Positions 46,687-56,210 are shown, counted from the stretch's first letter. The stretch: 64,000 bases of DNA from Paracoccaceae bacterium (GCA_019911965.1 JAIOJF010000031.1:62001-126000); one strand, 5' to 3'. Translations and numbers: made by a program. The notes: a model not told the origin generated them from the letters alone.

Positions 46687-46713
46687 AAAGGCCCGCAACG
46701 CGTGCGGGCCTTT
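46687..46713 (-). terminator. Terminator of the purine import/oxidation operon
   Basis: Perfect 11-bp stem AAAGGCCCGCA (46687-46697) / TGCGGGCCTTT (46703-46713), loop ACGCG. On the minus strand it continues TTCGTTTGCC. It lies 22 bases past the BMP-family gene stop and upstream of nrdJ. Confidence 0.85.
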
Positions 46714-46735
46714 CCAGGTTCAATTGGCCGGGCGA

Positions 46736-47806
46736 TTACTTCGGCAATTCGCCTTCGATGCCTTCGACATAGAAATCCATGCCAAGCAGCGTGCCGTCAT
46801 CGGCAATTTCGCCAGCGGCCAGCCAGGGCGAGCCGTCCTGCTTGTTGATCGGGCCGGTGAAGGAATGCACGGCACCCGAGGCCAGATCATCCTTCAACTT
46901 GGCGGCCGAGGCCTTTACCGCGTCCGGGATGTTCTTGTTGAACTCGCCGATGCCGGTCATGCCGGCACCGATACCGTCCCAGGTGTCGGTGGAAACCCAG
47001 GTGCCGTCCAGCACGGCCTGCACGCGGCTGATATAATAGGGGTCCCAGTTGTCGATGATCGACGACAGGCGGGCATTCGGGCCGAACTGCATCATGTCGG
47101 ACGCCTGACCGAAGGCATAGATACCCTTGCCTTCGGCGATGGTCATCGCGGCGGGGCTGTCGGTGTGCTGCATGATCACGTCGGCACCCTGTTCGATCAG
47201 CGCATTGGCCGCATCGGCCTCTTTGCCGGGATCAAACCAGGTGAAGGCCCAGACGATCTTGAACTTGACGTCCGGGTTCACCGCCTTGGCGGCCAAGTAG
47301 GCGGAGTTGATGCCGCGCACCACTTCGGGGATCGGATAGGAGGCAATATAGCCAATGGTGTTGGTCTTGGTCATATGGCCGGCGATATGGCCGAGCACGG
47401 TACGCCCCTCGTAGAAGCGGCCGGAATAGGTCGACACGTTGTCGGCACGCTTGTAGCCGGTGGCATGTTCAAATTTCACGTCCGGAAATTTGGCGGCGAC
47501 ATTCAGCGTCGGGTCCATGTAGCCAAACGAGGTGGTGAAGATCAGCTTGGTGCCGGAGCGTGCCATCTGGGTCAGCACGCGCTCGGCATCCGAACCTTCG
47601 GGAACGCTTTCAACATAGGAGGTTTCGACCTGATCGCCGAAATGCGCCTCGATCGCCTGGCGGCCCAGATCATGCTGGTACGACCAGCCCAGATCGCCGA
47701 CCGGGCCGACATAGATGAAGCCGACCTTCAGCGGCTCGGCACCCGAGGCACCGGCAAGGCCGAGTGCCAGCACCGCGCCGGCGGCCATTCTTTTGAAAAT
47801 CTTCAT
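46736..47806 (-). CDS. BMP-family ABC transporter substrate-binding protein (nucleoside uptake)
   Basis: 356 residues. Signal peptide about 1-22 (MKIFKRMAAGAVLALGLAGASG) without a lipobox Cys, so it is a free periplasmic protein. The mature start KVGFIYVGPVGDLGWSYQHDLGR is the BMP/PnrA-family signature for purine nucleoside binding. VNPDVKFKIVWAFTWFDPGKEADAANALIEQGADVIMQHTDSPAA is a conserved core. It is last in the xdhABC-transporter operon. A 7-bp hairpin (47827-47843) lies between the permease gene and this start. Confidence 0.9.
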   Translation of the reverse strand: MKIFKRMAAGAVLALGLAGASGAEPLKVGFIYVGPVGDLGWSYQHDLGRQAIEAHFGDQVETSYVESVPEGSDAERVLTQMARSGTKLIFTTSFGYMDPTLNVAAKFPDVKFEHATGYKRADNVSTYSGRFYEGRTVLGHIAGHMTKTNTIGYIASYPIPEVVRGINSAYLAAKAVNPDVKFKIVWAFTWFDPGKEADAANALIEQGADVIMQHTDSPAAMTIAEGKGIYAFGQASDMMQFGPNARLSSIIDNWDPYYISRVQAVLDGTWVSTDTWDGIGAGMTGIGEFNKNIPDAVKASAAKLKDDLASGAVHSFTGPINKQDGSPWLAAGEIADDGTLLGMDFYVEGIEGELPK

Positions 47807-47826
47807 ACTTTCTTCCTTCCTGTTAT

Positions 47827-47843
47827 GGGCCGGCAGCCGGCCC
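47827..47843 (-). promoter_or_regulatory. Intercistronic hairpin before the BMP gene
   Basis: GGGCCGG (47827-47833), loop CAG, CCGGCCC (47837-47843), inside the 54-base gap between permease and binding-protein genes. It is not followed by a T-run. It may stabilise or attenuate mRNA so that the binding protein is made at a different level. Confidence 0.45.
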
Positions 47844-47860
47844 GGTTTGGCTGTATGCCG

Positions 47861-48793
47861 CTAATTCGAGGCGTGGAACACCCGGCCAAGCGAGGCCGGT
47901 GCATTCAGGCTGATCTTTTTGCGGTCGCTGGAGATGATCACCAGCACCAGAATCGTTATGACATAAGGCGCCATCGAAAGGTAGGCGACGGGTATGTTGA
48001 CGCCGACCGCCTGCAGGTTCAATTGCAGGATGGTGACACCGCCGAACAGATAGGCCCCGATGATCAGGCGGCCCGGCTTCCACGAGGCGAACACCACCAG
48101 CGCCAGCGCGATCCAGCCCGCCCCGGCGGTCATGCCCTCGGTCCATTGCGGCACCCGGATCAGCGACAGATAGGCCCCGCCAAGCCCGGCACAGGCACCG
48201 CCGAACATGATCGCCAGCAGCCGCACCCGGATCACCTTGTAGCCCAGCGCATGCGCGGCGGTGTGGTTTTCACCGATCGAGCGCAGGATCAGGCCCTTGC
48301 GGGTGAAGCGCAGGAAATACCACACCGCCAGCACCAGCCCCAGCGAGATATAGACCATGTAATCGTGGTTCAGCAGGATCTTCCCGATATAGGGAATCTC
48401 GGTCAGCGCCGGGATGTCCAGCCGCGGAAACGGCGGCGGCTTGATGCCGGTATAGCTTTGACCGACCAGCGCCGAGAAACCCAGGCCGAACAGCGTCAGC
48501 GCCAGCCCGGTGGCCACCTGATTGGACAGGAACACCTGCGTCAGTATTCCGAAAATCAGCGCCATTCCCGCGCCACCCACCATCGCCGCCACCAGCCCCA
48601 GCCAGGGCGAGCCGGTTTCAACCGAGATGGCAAAGCCGAAGATCGCGCCGGTGATCATCATCCCCTCGACGCCAAGGTTCAGCACACCGGATTTTTCCAC
48701 CACCAACTCGCCGATGGCCGCCAGCAGGATCGGGGTCGAGGCCACCATCAGGCTGGCGATCAGGGCGACCGGGCTCAGAGCTGAGAAATCCAT
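47861..48793 (-). CDS. ABC transporter permease (nucleoside, BPD_transp_2 family)
   Basis: 310 residues with about eight membrane segments (for example LIASLMVASTPILLAAIGELVVEKSG, LGLVAAMVGGAGMALIFGILTQVFL). The inner-loop EAA-like region is FSALVGQSYTG to GENHTAAHALGYKVIRVRLLAIMFGGACAGLGGAYLS. It forms the channel with the second permease. The start overlaps the upstream permease stop by one base. The assignment to purine nucleosides rests on the xdhABC and BMP neighbours. Confidence 0.88.
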   Translation of the reverse strand: MDFSALSPVALIASLMVASTPILLAAIGELVVEKSGVLNLGVEGMMITGAIFGFAISVETGSPWLGLVAAMVGGAGMALIFGILTQVFLSNQVATGLALTLFGLGFSALVGQSYTGIKPPPFPRLDIPALTEIPYIGKILLNHDYMVYISLGLVLAVWYFLRFTRKGLILRSIGENHTAAHALGYKVIRVRLLAIMFGGACAGLGGAYLSLIRVPQWTEGMTAGAGWIALALVVFASWKPGRLIIGAYLFGGVTILQLNLQAVGVNIPVAYLSMAPYVITILVLVIISSDRKKISLNAPASLGRVFHASN

Positions 48794-49914
48794 CAGGCGG
48801 TCTCCTGGCTAGCGGTCGGTTCCGTGACCTGCGGCACGACCCGGCGGCGCACCCGGCGGATGCGGTAATTCGACAGAAGATCAAACGCCAGCAGGAAGAA
48901 CAGCAGCATCCCCTGGAACGCCTGGATCGCGGCGGCGGGCAGACCGGCGGCCTGTTCGGCCAGATTGCCGCCGATATAGGTCAGCCCCATCAGAAGCCCG
49001 GCCAGCAGGATGCCGAAGGGATTGAGCCGGCCCAGAAAGGCCACGATGATGGCGGTAAAGCCGTAGCCCTGGTTGAAGTCGATGCTGATCTGGCCCGCCG
49101 GACCCGACACCTCGAACAACCCGGCCAGCCCGGCCAGCGCACCCGATGTGCCAAGGCAGAACACCACGATCCGGCGCGGGATGATGCCGGCGAAGGCGGC
49201 GGCGCGAGGCGATTCGCCAGTTACCCGCACCTGAAAGCCGGTCAGATGCCGGTTCATCAGGATATAGGCTGCGATCACCGCCACCAGCGCGGCAATCACA
49301 CCCCAATGCATACCGGTGCCCGGGAACAGTTCAGGGTTCGAGGCGCTGGCATATTGCTGCAGGTTGCGCGATCCCGGAAAGCCGCGCCCCTCGGGGTTTT
49401 TCAAAAGGCCCAGCGACATCTGCGACAGGAAATGCTCGGCCACATAGACCAGCATTAACGAGACCAGAATTTCATTGGTTCCGAAGCGGTTCTTCAGGAA
49501 GGCCGGGATCATCGCCCAGGCCCAGCCGCCCAGCGCCCCGGCGATCACCATCAGCGGAAAGATGAACGTGGCTTCCATCGGGTAAAACGCCAGCCCGACC
49601 GCGGCACCGCAGATCGCGCCCATGATATACTGGCCCTCGGCCCCGATATTCCAGATACCGGCGCGAAAGCCGATCGACAGGCCCAGCGCGATCAGGATCA
49701 GCGGCCCTGCCTTTTTCAGGATATCCACCCGGTCCATCGCGGCAAATTCGCCAAACAGCGGATCCCAGAAAATCAACTGGATCGAGGCCACGGGGTCCTT
49801 GCCAAGGGCGGCAAACAGCAGGCCCCCGGCAAACATCGTCGCCACCACGGCGAGGATCGGCGTCAGCACGATCCAGGTCTTCGACGCCTGCGGGCGCGCT
49901 TCAAGCCGGAACAT
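48793..49914 (-). CDS. ABC transporter permease (nucleoside, BPD_transp_2 family)
   Basis: 373 residues from the ATG at 49914, preferred because GGAGG lies 6 bases upstream; the GTG at 49932 would add six residues. Multi-span protein (WIVLTPILAVVATMFAGGLLFAALG, PLILIALGLSIGFRAGIWNIGAEGQ, and others), with the cytoplasmic-loop GESPRAAAFAGIIPRRIVVFCLGTSGALAGLAG. It overlaps the ATPase gene by 14 bases. It pairs with the 310-residue permease downstream. Confidence 0.88.
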   Translation of the reverse strand: MFRLEARPQASKTWIVLTPILAVVATMFAGGLLFAALGKDPVASIQLIFWDPLFGEFAAMDRVDILKKAGPLILIALGLSIGFRAGIWNIGAEGQYIMGAICGAAVGLAFYPMEATFIFPLMVIAGALGGWAWAMIPAFLKNRFGTNEILVSLMLVYVAEHFLSQMSLGLLKNPEGRGFPGSRNLQQYASASNPELFPGTGMHWGVIAALVAVIAAYILMNRHLTGFQVRVTGESPRAAAFAGIIPRRIVVFCLGTSGALAGLAGLFEVSGPAGQISIDFNQGYGFTAIIVAFLGRLNPFGILLAGLLMGLTYIGGNLAEQAAGLPAAAIQAFQGMLLFFLLAFDLLSNYRIRRVRRRVVPQVTEPTASQETA

Positions 49915-51412
49915 CTGCGGCCTCCATTCCACCCATCATCAGGCCAATCGCTTCTATCGTCAGATCGGCGGCTTCCGCCGGCACGCTCAGGCGTCCTTCG
50001 TTCAGGATCGCCAGACGATCCGACATTTCCAGCAATTCATCGAGGTCCTGGCTGATCACCACCACCGCCGCCCCGGCCTCGGCCAGGTTCATCAGTGCCT
50101 GGCGAATGGCCGAGGCCGCCGCCGCATCCACCCCCCAGGTCGGCTGGTTGACCACCAGAACGCGCGGATTTTGCAGGATTTCCCGGCCGATCACGAATTT
50201 CTGCAGATTGCCCCCCGACAATGAACGCGCGGCGTTGGCGATGCCGGGCGTACGCACATCGAACTGCTTGACGATGGCGCGGGCAAAGCCGCGCGCCGCG
50301 TTCCAGCGCAGGAAGCCGCCGGTGGTCAGCTTCTGGCGCTGATGCGCCGTCAGCATGGCGTTTTCGGTCAGGCTCATGTTCGGCGCGGCAGCGTGGCCCA
50401 AGCGTTCCTCGGGCGCGGTCAGCAGGCCAAGCTCGCGCCGCTCGTTTGGCCTGAGGTCCCCGGTATCGACATTCAGCACCCGGATCATCTCGCGCTTCAC
50501 AAGTATCTCGCCGCTCAGCGCCGACAACAACTCGTCCTGGCCATTGCCGGCAACGCCGCCGATCCCCATCACCTCGCCCGAGCGGACCTTCAGGCTGATA
50601 TCCTTAAGCGAGGTGCCGAACGGCGTGCGTGAACGCGCGCTCAGGTGATCCACCTCCAGCAGTACCTCGCCGGGATGCAGGTTCTTCTTGGCCGGGATAT
50701 GCAGCGCCGAGCCGACCATCATTTCCGCCAACCGCCGCGCCGTCTGCTGCGTGGGGTCGCAATTGTCCACCACCTTGCCGTGGCGCAGAATGGTGGCGTG
50801 ATGGCAGAGCGTGCGGATTTCCTCCAGCTTGTGCGAGATATAGAGGATCGCCGTGCCCTCAGAGCTGAGCTTGTTCAGCGTCTCGAACAGGACATCCACC
50901 TCCTGCGGTGTCAGAACCGAAGTCGGCTCGTCCATGATCAAGAGCTTGGGGTTCTGCAGCAGGCAGCGGATGATCTCGACCCGCTGGCGTTCGCCGACGG
51001 ACAGATCGCCAATGATCCGGTCAGGATCGAGCGGCAGTTTGTAGGCGTTGGAAACCTCGCGGATACGCGCGGCCAGTTGGCGGCGCGACGGCGGATTTTC
51101 CATACCGAGCGAGATATTCTCGGCCACGCTCATCGCCTCGAACAGCGAGAAATGCTGGAACACCATCGCCACACCGGCGGCGCGCGCGGCGCGGGGTTCG
51201 CCGGGATGAAACGGTTTGCCGCGAAAGGTCATATGGCCCGCATCGGGGCGCACCAGACCGTAGATCATCTTGACCAGAGTGGACTTGCCCGCACCGTTCT
51301 CGCCCAGTAGCGCGTGGATCTCGCCCTCGCCGATCTCGAAGCTGACGCTGTCATTGGCGATCACGCCGGGATAGGCCTTGGTCAGTCCGTCGAGGGTCAG
51401 AAGCGCTGTCAT
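49901..51412 (-). CDS. ABC transporter ATP-binding protein with two ATPase domains (nucleoside uptake)
   Basis: 503 residues, sugar/nucleoside-type tandem ATPase. The N-terminal domain has Walker A GENGAGKST, signature LSVGERQRVEIIRCL and Walker B LLIMDEPTSVL. The C-terminal domain has a degenerate Walker A (GVAGNGQDEL), signature ARSLSGGNLQKFVIGREI and RVLVVNQPTWGVDAAA (Asn/Gln replacing Asp/Glu of Walker B). This asymmetry is normal for the family. The start overlaps the xdhC stop (ATGA). Confidence 0.92.
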   Translation of the reverse strand: MTALLTLDGLTKAYPGVIANDSVSFEIGEGEIHALLGENGAGKSTLVKMIYGLVRPDAGHMTFRGKPFHPGEPRAARAAGVAMVFQHFSLFEAMSVAENISLGMENPPSRRQLAARIREVSNAYKLPLDPDRIIGDLSVGERQRVEIIRCLLQNPKLLIMDEPTSVLTPQEVDVLFETLNKLSSEGTAILYISHKLEEIRTLCHHATILRHGKVVDNCDPTQQTARRLAEMMVGSALHIPAKKNLHPGEVLLEVDHLSARSRTPFGTSLKDISLKVRSGEVMGIGGVAGNGQDELLSALSGEILVKREMIRVLNVDTGDLRPNERRELGLLTAPEERLGHAAAPNMSLTENAMLTAHQRQKLTTGGFLRWNAARGFARAIVKQFDVRTPGIANAARSLSGGNLQKFVIGREILQNPRVLVVNQPTWGVDAAAASAIRQALMNLAEAGAAVVVISQDLDELLEMSDRLAILNEGRLSVPAEAADLTIEAIGLMMGGMEAADVPA

Positions 51413-52353
51413 TGGGCCATTTCCTTTGCGCTTTCCCGGGCCGGTTCATGCCGGACCCTTTCCTTCAATAGCTGGGCTGCCACCCCTACGGCAATAGATT
51501 CGGGTTCCTTGCCCAAATCCGGCAGGCCGATCGGGCAGCTAATCCGGGCGATCTGCGCGGGCGCATGGCCAAGCTGGGCCAGGCGGGCGCGAAACCGCGC
51601 CCATTTGGTGGCCGAACCGATCAGCCCGGCAAACCGGAAGGAATGGCCAAGGATGGCATGGCACAATTCCAGGTCCAGCGCGTGCGAATAGGTCACGATC
51701 AGGTGCATCGCCTCGGGCGGTGCGTAACGCACAACCTCGTTGGGGCGGGCAGCGATCAGGGGGGTGATGCCGTCCGGCAGAGGATCGGGGAAGCGCCCGG
51801 CATCGGTATCGACCCAGGTGATCGCAAAGCCAAGGCGCTGCATCTGCCAGGCCAATGCCCGCCCGACATGGCCAGCCCCGTAAATCCAGAGCGGCGCCGC
51901 AGCTTCGGCAAAGGGTTCCACCAGCCGTCCGGCGGCCAGCATGGCGTGCGGGGCGGCGGCGGCACCGGTCGGGGCAGGCCCGGACAGGACCGGGCGCGAC
52001 AGATGCGCGGCCCCTGAAGCCAGTCGGGTCAGGTAGGCGATTTCCACCGGGCCGTAAACCTCGGCCAGCAGCGATACCGCACCACCGCAGCACTGGCCCA
52101 GCGCCGGGCCAAGCGGCACCTTGGTGAAGGCACGCCGCCATTCGCCGGGCTGACCCAGCAGCCGCTGCGCCGCCGCAACCGCCTGAAATTCCAGCGTTCC
52201 GCCGCCGATTGTGCCGCCCTGGCCATCAGCCCGGACCAGCATCGAGGTGCCGGCATCGCGCGGCGCGGAGCCTTTGGTTTCGGCAATCACGATCCGCACC
52301 ACCGGGCCGTGGGTTTCCACCGCGCGGGCAAGGGCGGTCATATCAAACCCCAT
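51409..52353 (-). CDS. xdhC: Xanthine dehydrogenase accessory protein XdhC
   Basis: Binds molybdenum cofactor and inserts the sulfurated form into xanthine dehydrogenase. It has 314 residues from the ATG at 52353 (MGFDMTALARAVETHGPVVRIVIAETKGSAPRDAG). The XdhC/CoxI N-domain has GGTIGGGTLEFQAV and LGQCCGGAVSLLAE (Cys pair). The C-terminal Rossmann domain has LWIYGAGHVGRALAWQM. It overlaps the xdhB stop by 11 bases and the transporter start by 4. The long open frame upstream is the 3' end of xdhB in another frame. Confidence 0.9.
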   Translation of the reverse strand: MGFDMTALARAVETHGPVVRIVIAETKGSAPRDAGTSMLVRADGQGGTIGGGTLEFQAVAAAQRLLGQPGEWRRAFTKVPLGPALGQCCGGAVSLLAEVYGPVEIAYLTRLASGAAHLSRPVLSGPAPTGAAAAPHAMLAAGRLVEPFAEAAAPLWIYGAGHVGRALAWQMQRLGFAITWVDTDAGRFPDPLPDGITPLIAARPNEVVRYAPPEAMHLIVTYSHALDLELCHAILGHSFRFAGLIGSATKWARFRARLAQLGHAPAQIARISCPIGLPDLGKEPESIAVGVAAQLLKERVRHEPARESAKEMAQ

Positions 52354-54652
52354 GACCGGCCCCCGCACCTTGCCGCTGCACCGCGAACAATACCCGTTCC
52401 GCAGTCGCCGGGGCATTAAGGCTCGGATAGATTGTGCCATCGCCGCAGGACGCCACCGCATCCGACAGCGCCAGAAAGGCGGAAATGCCCAGCATGAAGG
52501 GCGGCTCGCCCACCGCCTTTGAACGGTAGATGGTCTTTTCCTTGTTCAGTCCGCGATCCCACAGCGCCACATTGAACACTTCCGGCCGGTCGGAACAGGC
52601 GGGTATCTTGTAGGTCGAAGGCGCATGTGTCGTCAGGCGGCCCTTGCCGTCCCAGACCAGTTCCTCGGTGGTCAGCCAGCCGGCCCCCTGCACGTAAGCC
52701 CCCTCGACCTGGCCGATATCAATCGCGGGGTTCAGCGAACGCCCGGCATCATGCAGGATATCGGTGCGCAGGATGCGGTTTTCGCCGGTCAGGGTGTCGA
52801 TCACAACCTCGGTCACCGCTGCACCATAGGCAAAGTAATAAAACGGCCGCCCCCGCCCCTTGATGCGATCCCAGACGATATCCGGCGTGGCGTAAAAGCC
52901 GTTCGCCGACAGCGAAACCCGCGCCTGATAGGCCGCTGCCGCCACCTCGGCAAAGCTGAAGCTGCGGTCGGCGACCATCACCCTGCCATCGGCAAAGTCG
53001 ATCTCCCTGGCGGCCACGCGGTACTGGTTCTTCAGGAACAGGACCAGCCGGTTGCGAAGTTGATAGCACGCCTCTTTCACCGCCATGCCGTTCAGATCGG
53101 ACCCGCTGGAGGCCGCCGTGGCCGAGGTGTTCGGCACCTTGTCGGTATCAGTGGCGGTGATGCGGATTGCCGACAGCGGCAGGCCGAACGCATCGGCGGC
53201 AACCTGTGCCACCTTGGTAAACAGGCCCTGCCCCATCTCGGTGCCGCCGTGGTTCAGGTTGACCGAACCATCGGAATAGATATGCACCAAAGCCCCGGCC
53301 TGGTTTAGATGCGTCAGCGTGAACGAAATGCCGAACTTGACCGGCGTCAGCGCCAGCCCCTTTTTCAGGAACGGATGCGACGCGTTCCACTCGGCCACCG
53401 CCTTGCGGCGCCTGGCGTAATCCGAGGTCTTGGCCAGCTTCGCCGTGATCTCGCGGATGACGCTGTCGGACACTTCCTGATGATAAGGCGTTGTCTCACC
53501 GGCCTTGTCCTTGAACGAGGCATAGTAATTCACCTCGCGCACCTCGCTGGCATCCTTGCCGAGGCTGTGGGCGATATGGTCGATCACCCGTTCGATCCCG
53601 ACCACCCCTTGCGGCCCGCCAAAGCCGCGAAAGGCGGTGTTGGAGACCGTGTTGGTTTTCAGCCGGTGCGAGGTGATCCGCGCGGCGGGCAGATGATAGG
53701 CATTATCGGCATGCAGCATGGCGCGGTCGGCCACCGGGGTGGACAGATCGCGCGCCCAGCCACAGCGGGCATATTGGGTGAAGTCAACGCCCGCAATGCG
53801 CCCGTCATCATCGAACCCGGCGCGGTAGTCGATGCGGAATTCGTGCCGCTTGCCGGTGATCACCATGTCGTCATCACGGTCATACCGCATCCGGCAGGTC
53901 TTGCCGGTGGCCCTTGCGGCCACGGCGCAGGCCACCGCCAGCGCATTGCCCTGGCTTTCCTTGCCACCAAAGCCGCCGCCCATACGCCGCACCTCGACGC
54001 GAACCGCGGCATAGGGCAGGCCCAGCGCAATGGCGACTTTATGCTGAATTTCGGTCGGGTGCTGGGTGGACGAACGCACCAGCATCTCGCCGCCTTCCAG
54101 CGGCACCGCCTGCGCGACCTGGCCTTCCAGATAGAAGTGCTCCTGCCCGCCCAGTTCGATCCGACCTTCAATCCTATGCGCGGCCTTGGCAATGGCGGCG
54201 TCGGGGTCGCCCTTGGAATAGGTCAGGGGGTCCTCGAACCGGCTGCCGGCGTTCAGCGCGTCGTCGATGCTGATCAGCGCAGGTTTCTCGATGTAGTCGA
54301 TCCGCGCCAGCCGCGCCGCCTTGCGCGCCGCCAGATGATTGTCGGCGATCACCAGGAACAGCGGCTGGCCCAGGAAATGCACGTTACCGTCCGACAAAAG
54401 CGGCTCGTCATTGGCACCCGCCGACACGTCGTTGGCCCCCGGCAGGTCCAGCGCTGTCAACACCGCAACCACGCCAGGCACGGCGCGCACAGGTGCCAGA
54501 TCCATCGCCTCGATCTCGCCATGTGCGATTTCCGACAGGCCGAAGGCCAGGTGCAAGGTTCCTTCCTCGGTCGGCAGATCGTCGATATAGCGCGCCTGGC
54601 CGGTGACGTGCAGCGGCCCGGAATCGTGCGGCTTGGGTTCGGCCACGCTCAT
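52343..54652 (-). CDS. xdhB: Xanthine dehydrogenase molybdopterin-binding subunit XdhB
   Basis: Large subunit that oxidises hypoxanthine and xanthine to urate. It has 769 residues from the ATG at 54652 (MSVAEPKPHDSGPLHVTGQARYIDDLP). Substrate-binding and Moco regions are visible: GGQEHFYLEGQVAQA, RRMGGGFGGKESQ, FRGFGGPQGVVGIERV, LNHGGTEMGQGLFTKVAQ and GEPPFMLGISAFLAL (catalytic Glu region). The start overlaps the xdhA stop (ATGA). It forms the enzyme with XdhA. Confidence 0.94.
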   Translation of the reverse strand: MSVAEPKPHDSGPLHVTGQARYIDDLPTEEGTLHLAFGLSEIAHGEIEAMDLAPVRAVPGVVAVLTALDLPGANDVSAGANDEPLLSDGNVHFLGQPLFLVIADNHLAARKAARLARIDYIEKPALISIDDALNAGSRFEDPLTYSKGDPDAAIAKAAHRIEGRIELGGQEHFYLEGQVAQAVPLEGGEMLVRSSTQHPTEIQHKVAIALGLPYAAVRVEVRRMGGGFGGKESQGNALAVACAVAARATGKTCRMRYDRDDDMVITGKRHEFRIDYRAGFDDDGRIAGVDFTQYARCGWARDLSTPVADRAMLHADNAYHLPAARITSHRLKTNTVSNTAFRGFGGPQGVVGIERVIDHIAHSLGKDASEVREVNYYASFKDKAGETTPYHQEVSDSVIREITAKLAKTSDYARRRKAVAEWNASHPFLKKGLALTPVKFGISFTLTHLNQAGALVHIYSDGSVNLNHGGTEMGQGLFTKVAQVAADAFGLPLSAIRITATDTDKVPNTSATAASSGSDLNGMAVKEACYQLRNRLVLFLKNQYRVAAREIDFADGRVMVADRSFSFAEVAAAAYQARVSLSANGFYATPDIVWDRIKGRGRPFYYFAYGAAVTEVVIDTLTGENRILRTDILHDAGRSLNPAIDIGQVEGAYVQGAGWLTTEELVWDGKGRLTTHAPSTYKIPACSDRPEVFNVALWDRGLNKEKTIYRSKAVGEPPFMLGISAFLALSDAVASCGDGTIYPSLNAPATAERVLFAVQRQGAGAGHGV

Positions 54653-56034
54653 GCCCGCACCTCCAGCACGCTGGTATGTTTGCGCCCCAGATGGCTTTCG
54701 GCGAAATATCTCAGCAACAGGTTGCGCGCGACAAGCTGGCGATAGGAAGCCGAGGCGCGCATGTCGTCGATGGGCTGGAAATCCTTGGGAAATTCCTCGG
54801 CCGCGGCGCGGATCGTCTCGTCCCGCCAGGGCTTGCCCATCAGCGCGGCCTCGACCGCGCTGGCGCGTTTGGGAATGGCCGCCATGCCGCCAAAGGCGAT
54901 CCGGGCCGAGACCACGCGGTTGTCTTCGGTCGCCACGTTGAACGCCCCGCAGACCGACGAGATATCCTGATCGAACCGCTTGGAAATCTTGTAGCATTTC
55001 AGCCGGTCCGCCTGGCGCGGGATCGACACGGCGGTCACCAGCTCGCCCGGCCGCCGATCCTGCTTGCCATAGGCGATGAAGTAGTCTTCCAGCGGCAGAT
55101 CGCGGGTTTCACCGCCCAGCCGCAGATGCAGGATTGCGCCCAAGGCAATCAGCGCCGGCGGGCCGTCGCCGATGGGCGAGCCGTTGGCGATATTGCCGCC
55201 GATCGTGGCCGCGCCGCGTACCTGCACCGATCCATAGCGGCGGATCATCTCGGCGAAATCGGGGTGGTGATCGGCCATCAGCGCCTGCACCGCGTTCATG
55301 TTGACGGCGGCACCGATGCGGATTGCCTGATCGTCAACCTCGATGGCCTGCAATTCGGGCACCCGCGCGATGAAGCAGGGCTTGTTCAGTTCGGCCAGTC
55401 GCTTGGTCACCCAGAGGCCAACATCGGTAGCACCCGCAATCAGCGTGGCATCGGGGTTGGCTTCGTACCAGGCGGCCAGTTCGTCCAGCGTGCCGGGGGC
55501 CGAACCGCCCGCGGCAATCGCGCCAAGCGCCTCTGCCTCGTCGTCCAGCCAGTCCGGCACCGGCTGTTCGGTGGCCGCAACGGCGGAGCGGATGATCGGG
55601 GCATAGCCGGTACACCGGCAGAGATTTCCGGCCAGCACATCGTCATGATTCCGCTCGCCGTTGCGGTGCGCGGTGGCCAGCGACATCACGATACCGGGCG
55701 TGCAGAAACCGCATTGGCTGCCATGATGATCGACCATCGCCGCCTGCACCGGGTGCATCTCGCCACCCGGCCCGGACAGGCCTTCGACGGTGCGCACCGC
55801 CTTGCCGTGAAGTTGCGGCAGGAACAGGATGCAGGCATTCAGCGCCTGATGCTGCACGCCATCGCCATCCAGCGACGACACCATCACCGTACAGGCCCCG
55901 CAATCGCCTTCGTTGCAGCCTTCCTTGGTGCCGGTAAGTTTGCGGGTTTCCCTCAGCCAGTCCAGAAGCGTACGGGTAGCTGGTTGATCGGACAGGCGGA
56001 CGGTCTCTCCATTCAGAAGAAACTCGATTTCCAT
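54649..56034 (-). CDS. xdhA: Xanthine dehydrogenase small subunit XdhA (2Fe-2S and FAD)
   Basis: 461 residues from the ATG at 56034 (MEIEFLLNGETVRLSDQPATRTLLDWLRE). Plant-type 2Fe-2S ligands are C40, C45, C48 and C68; the second cluster domain has CGFCTPGIVMSLA and LCRCTGYAPI. The FAD domain has TLIAGATDVGLWVTK, RGAATIGGNIANGSPIGD and the C-terminal CO-dehydrogenase-like flavoprotein part. It heads the seven-gene operon xdhA-B-C-ATPase-permease-permease-BMP, tying nucleoside uptake to purine oxidation. A further purine degradation gene such as uricase is not in the window. Confidence 0.94.
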   Translation of the reverse strand: MEIEFLLNGETVRLSDQPATRTLLDWLRETRKLTGTKEGCNEGDCGACTVMVSSLDGDGVQHQALNACILFLPQLHGKAVRTVEGLSGPGGEMHPVQAAMVDHHGSQCGFCTPGIVMSLATAHRNGERNHDDVLAGNLCRCTGYAPIIRSAVAATEQPVPDWLDDEAEALGAIAAGGSAPGTLDELAAWYEANPDATLIAGATDVGLWVTKRLAELNKPCFIARVPELQAIEVDDQAIRIGAAVNMNAVQALMADHHPDFAEMIRRYGSVQVRGAATIGGNIANGSPIGDGPPALIALGAILHLRLGGETRDLPLEDYFIAYGKQDRRPGELVTAVSIPRQADRLKCYKISKRFDQDISSVCGAFNVATEDNRVVSARIAFGGMAAIPKRASAVEAALMGKPWRDETIRAAAEEFPKDFQPIDDMRASASYRQLVARNLLLRYFAESHLGRKHTSVLEVRA

Positions 56035-56194
56035 ATCTGAAAATCCTGCCGCATTCTTTGCATTCAGCCTTGTGCGCATCCACCCGGGCGACGGAAAGCG
56101 AACGCGCGGCCCCCCTGTTTTTTTCTGCCGATCAGGTTACGCGGACAAGGCCGCTGGTTTCAAGAAGTTTATCGGAGCCTTGCAATGCCGCTGG

Positions 56195-56210
56195 ATCGGT
56201 TTTTACCGAT
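56195..56210. promoter_or_regulatory. Small dyad in the xdhA / dnaE divergent region
   Basis: ATCGGT-TTTT-ACCGAT (56195-56210) in the 239-base gap. It could be an operator or a leader hairpin for dnaE. TTTCAC and TAGGGT spaced by 17 bases near 56238-56266 are a weak candidate dnaE promoter. Nothing else stands out in this gap. Confidence 0.35.

Noticed and set aside
45959-48784. 941-codon open frame on the + strand, opposite nrdJ, the BMP gene and the permease
   Set aside because: It lies antisense to three well-supported genes and its predicted protein is a low-complexity Arg/His-rich composition typical of GC-rich shadow frames.
54653-54997. N-terminal extension of XdhB
   Set aside because: It overlaps the C-terminus of xdhA; family similarity begins at 54652 and the ATGA overlap fits the operon.
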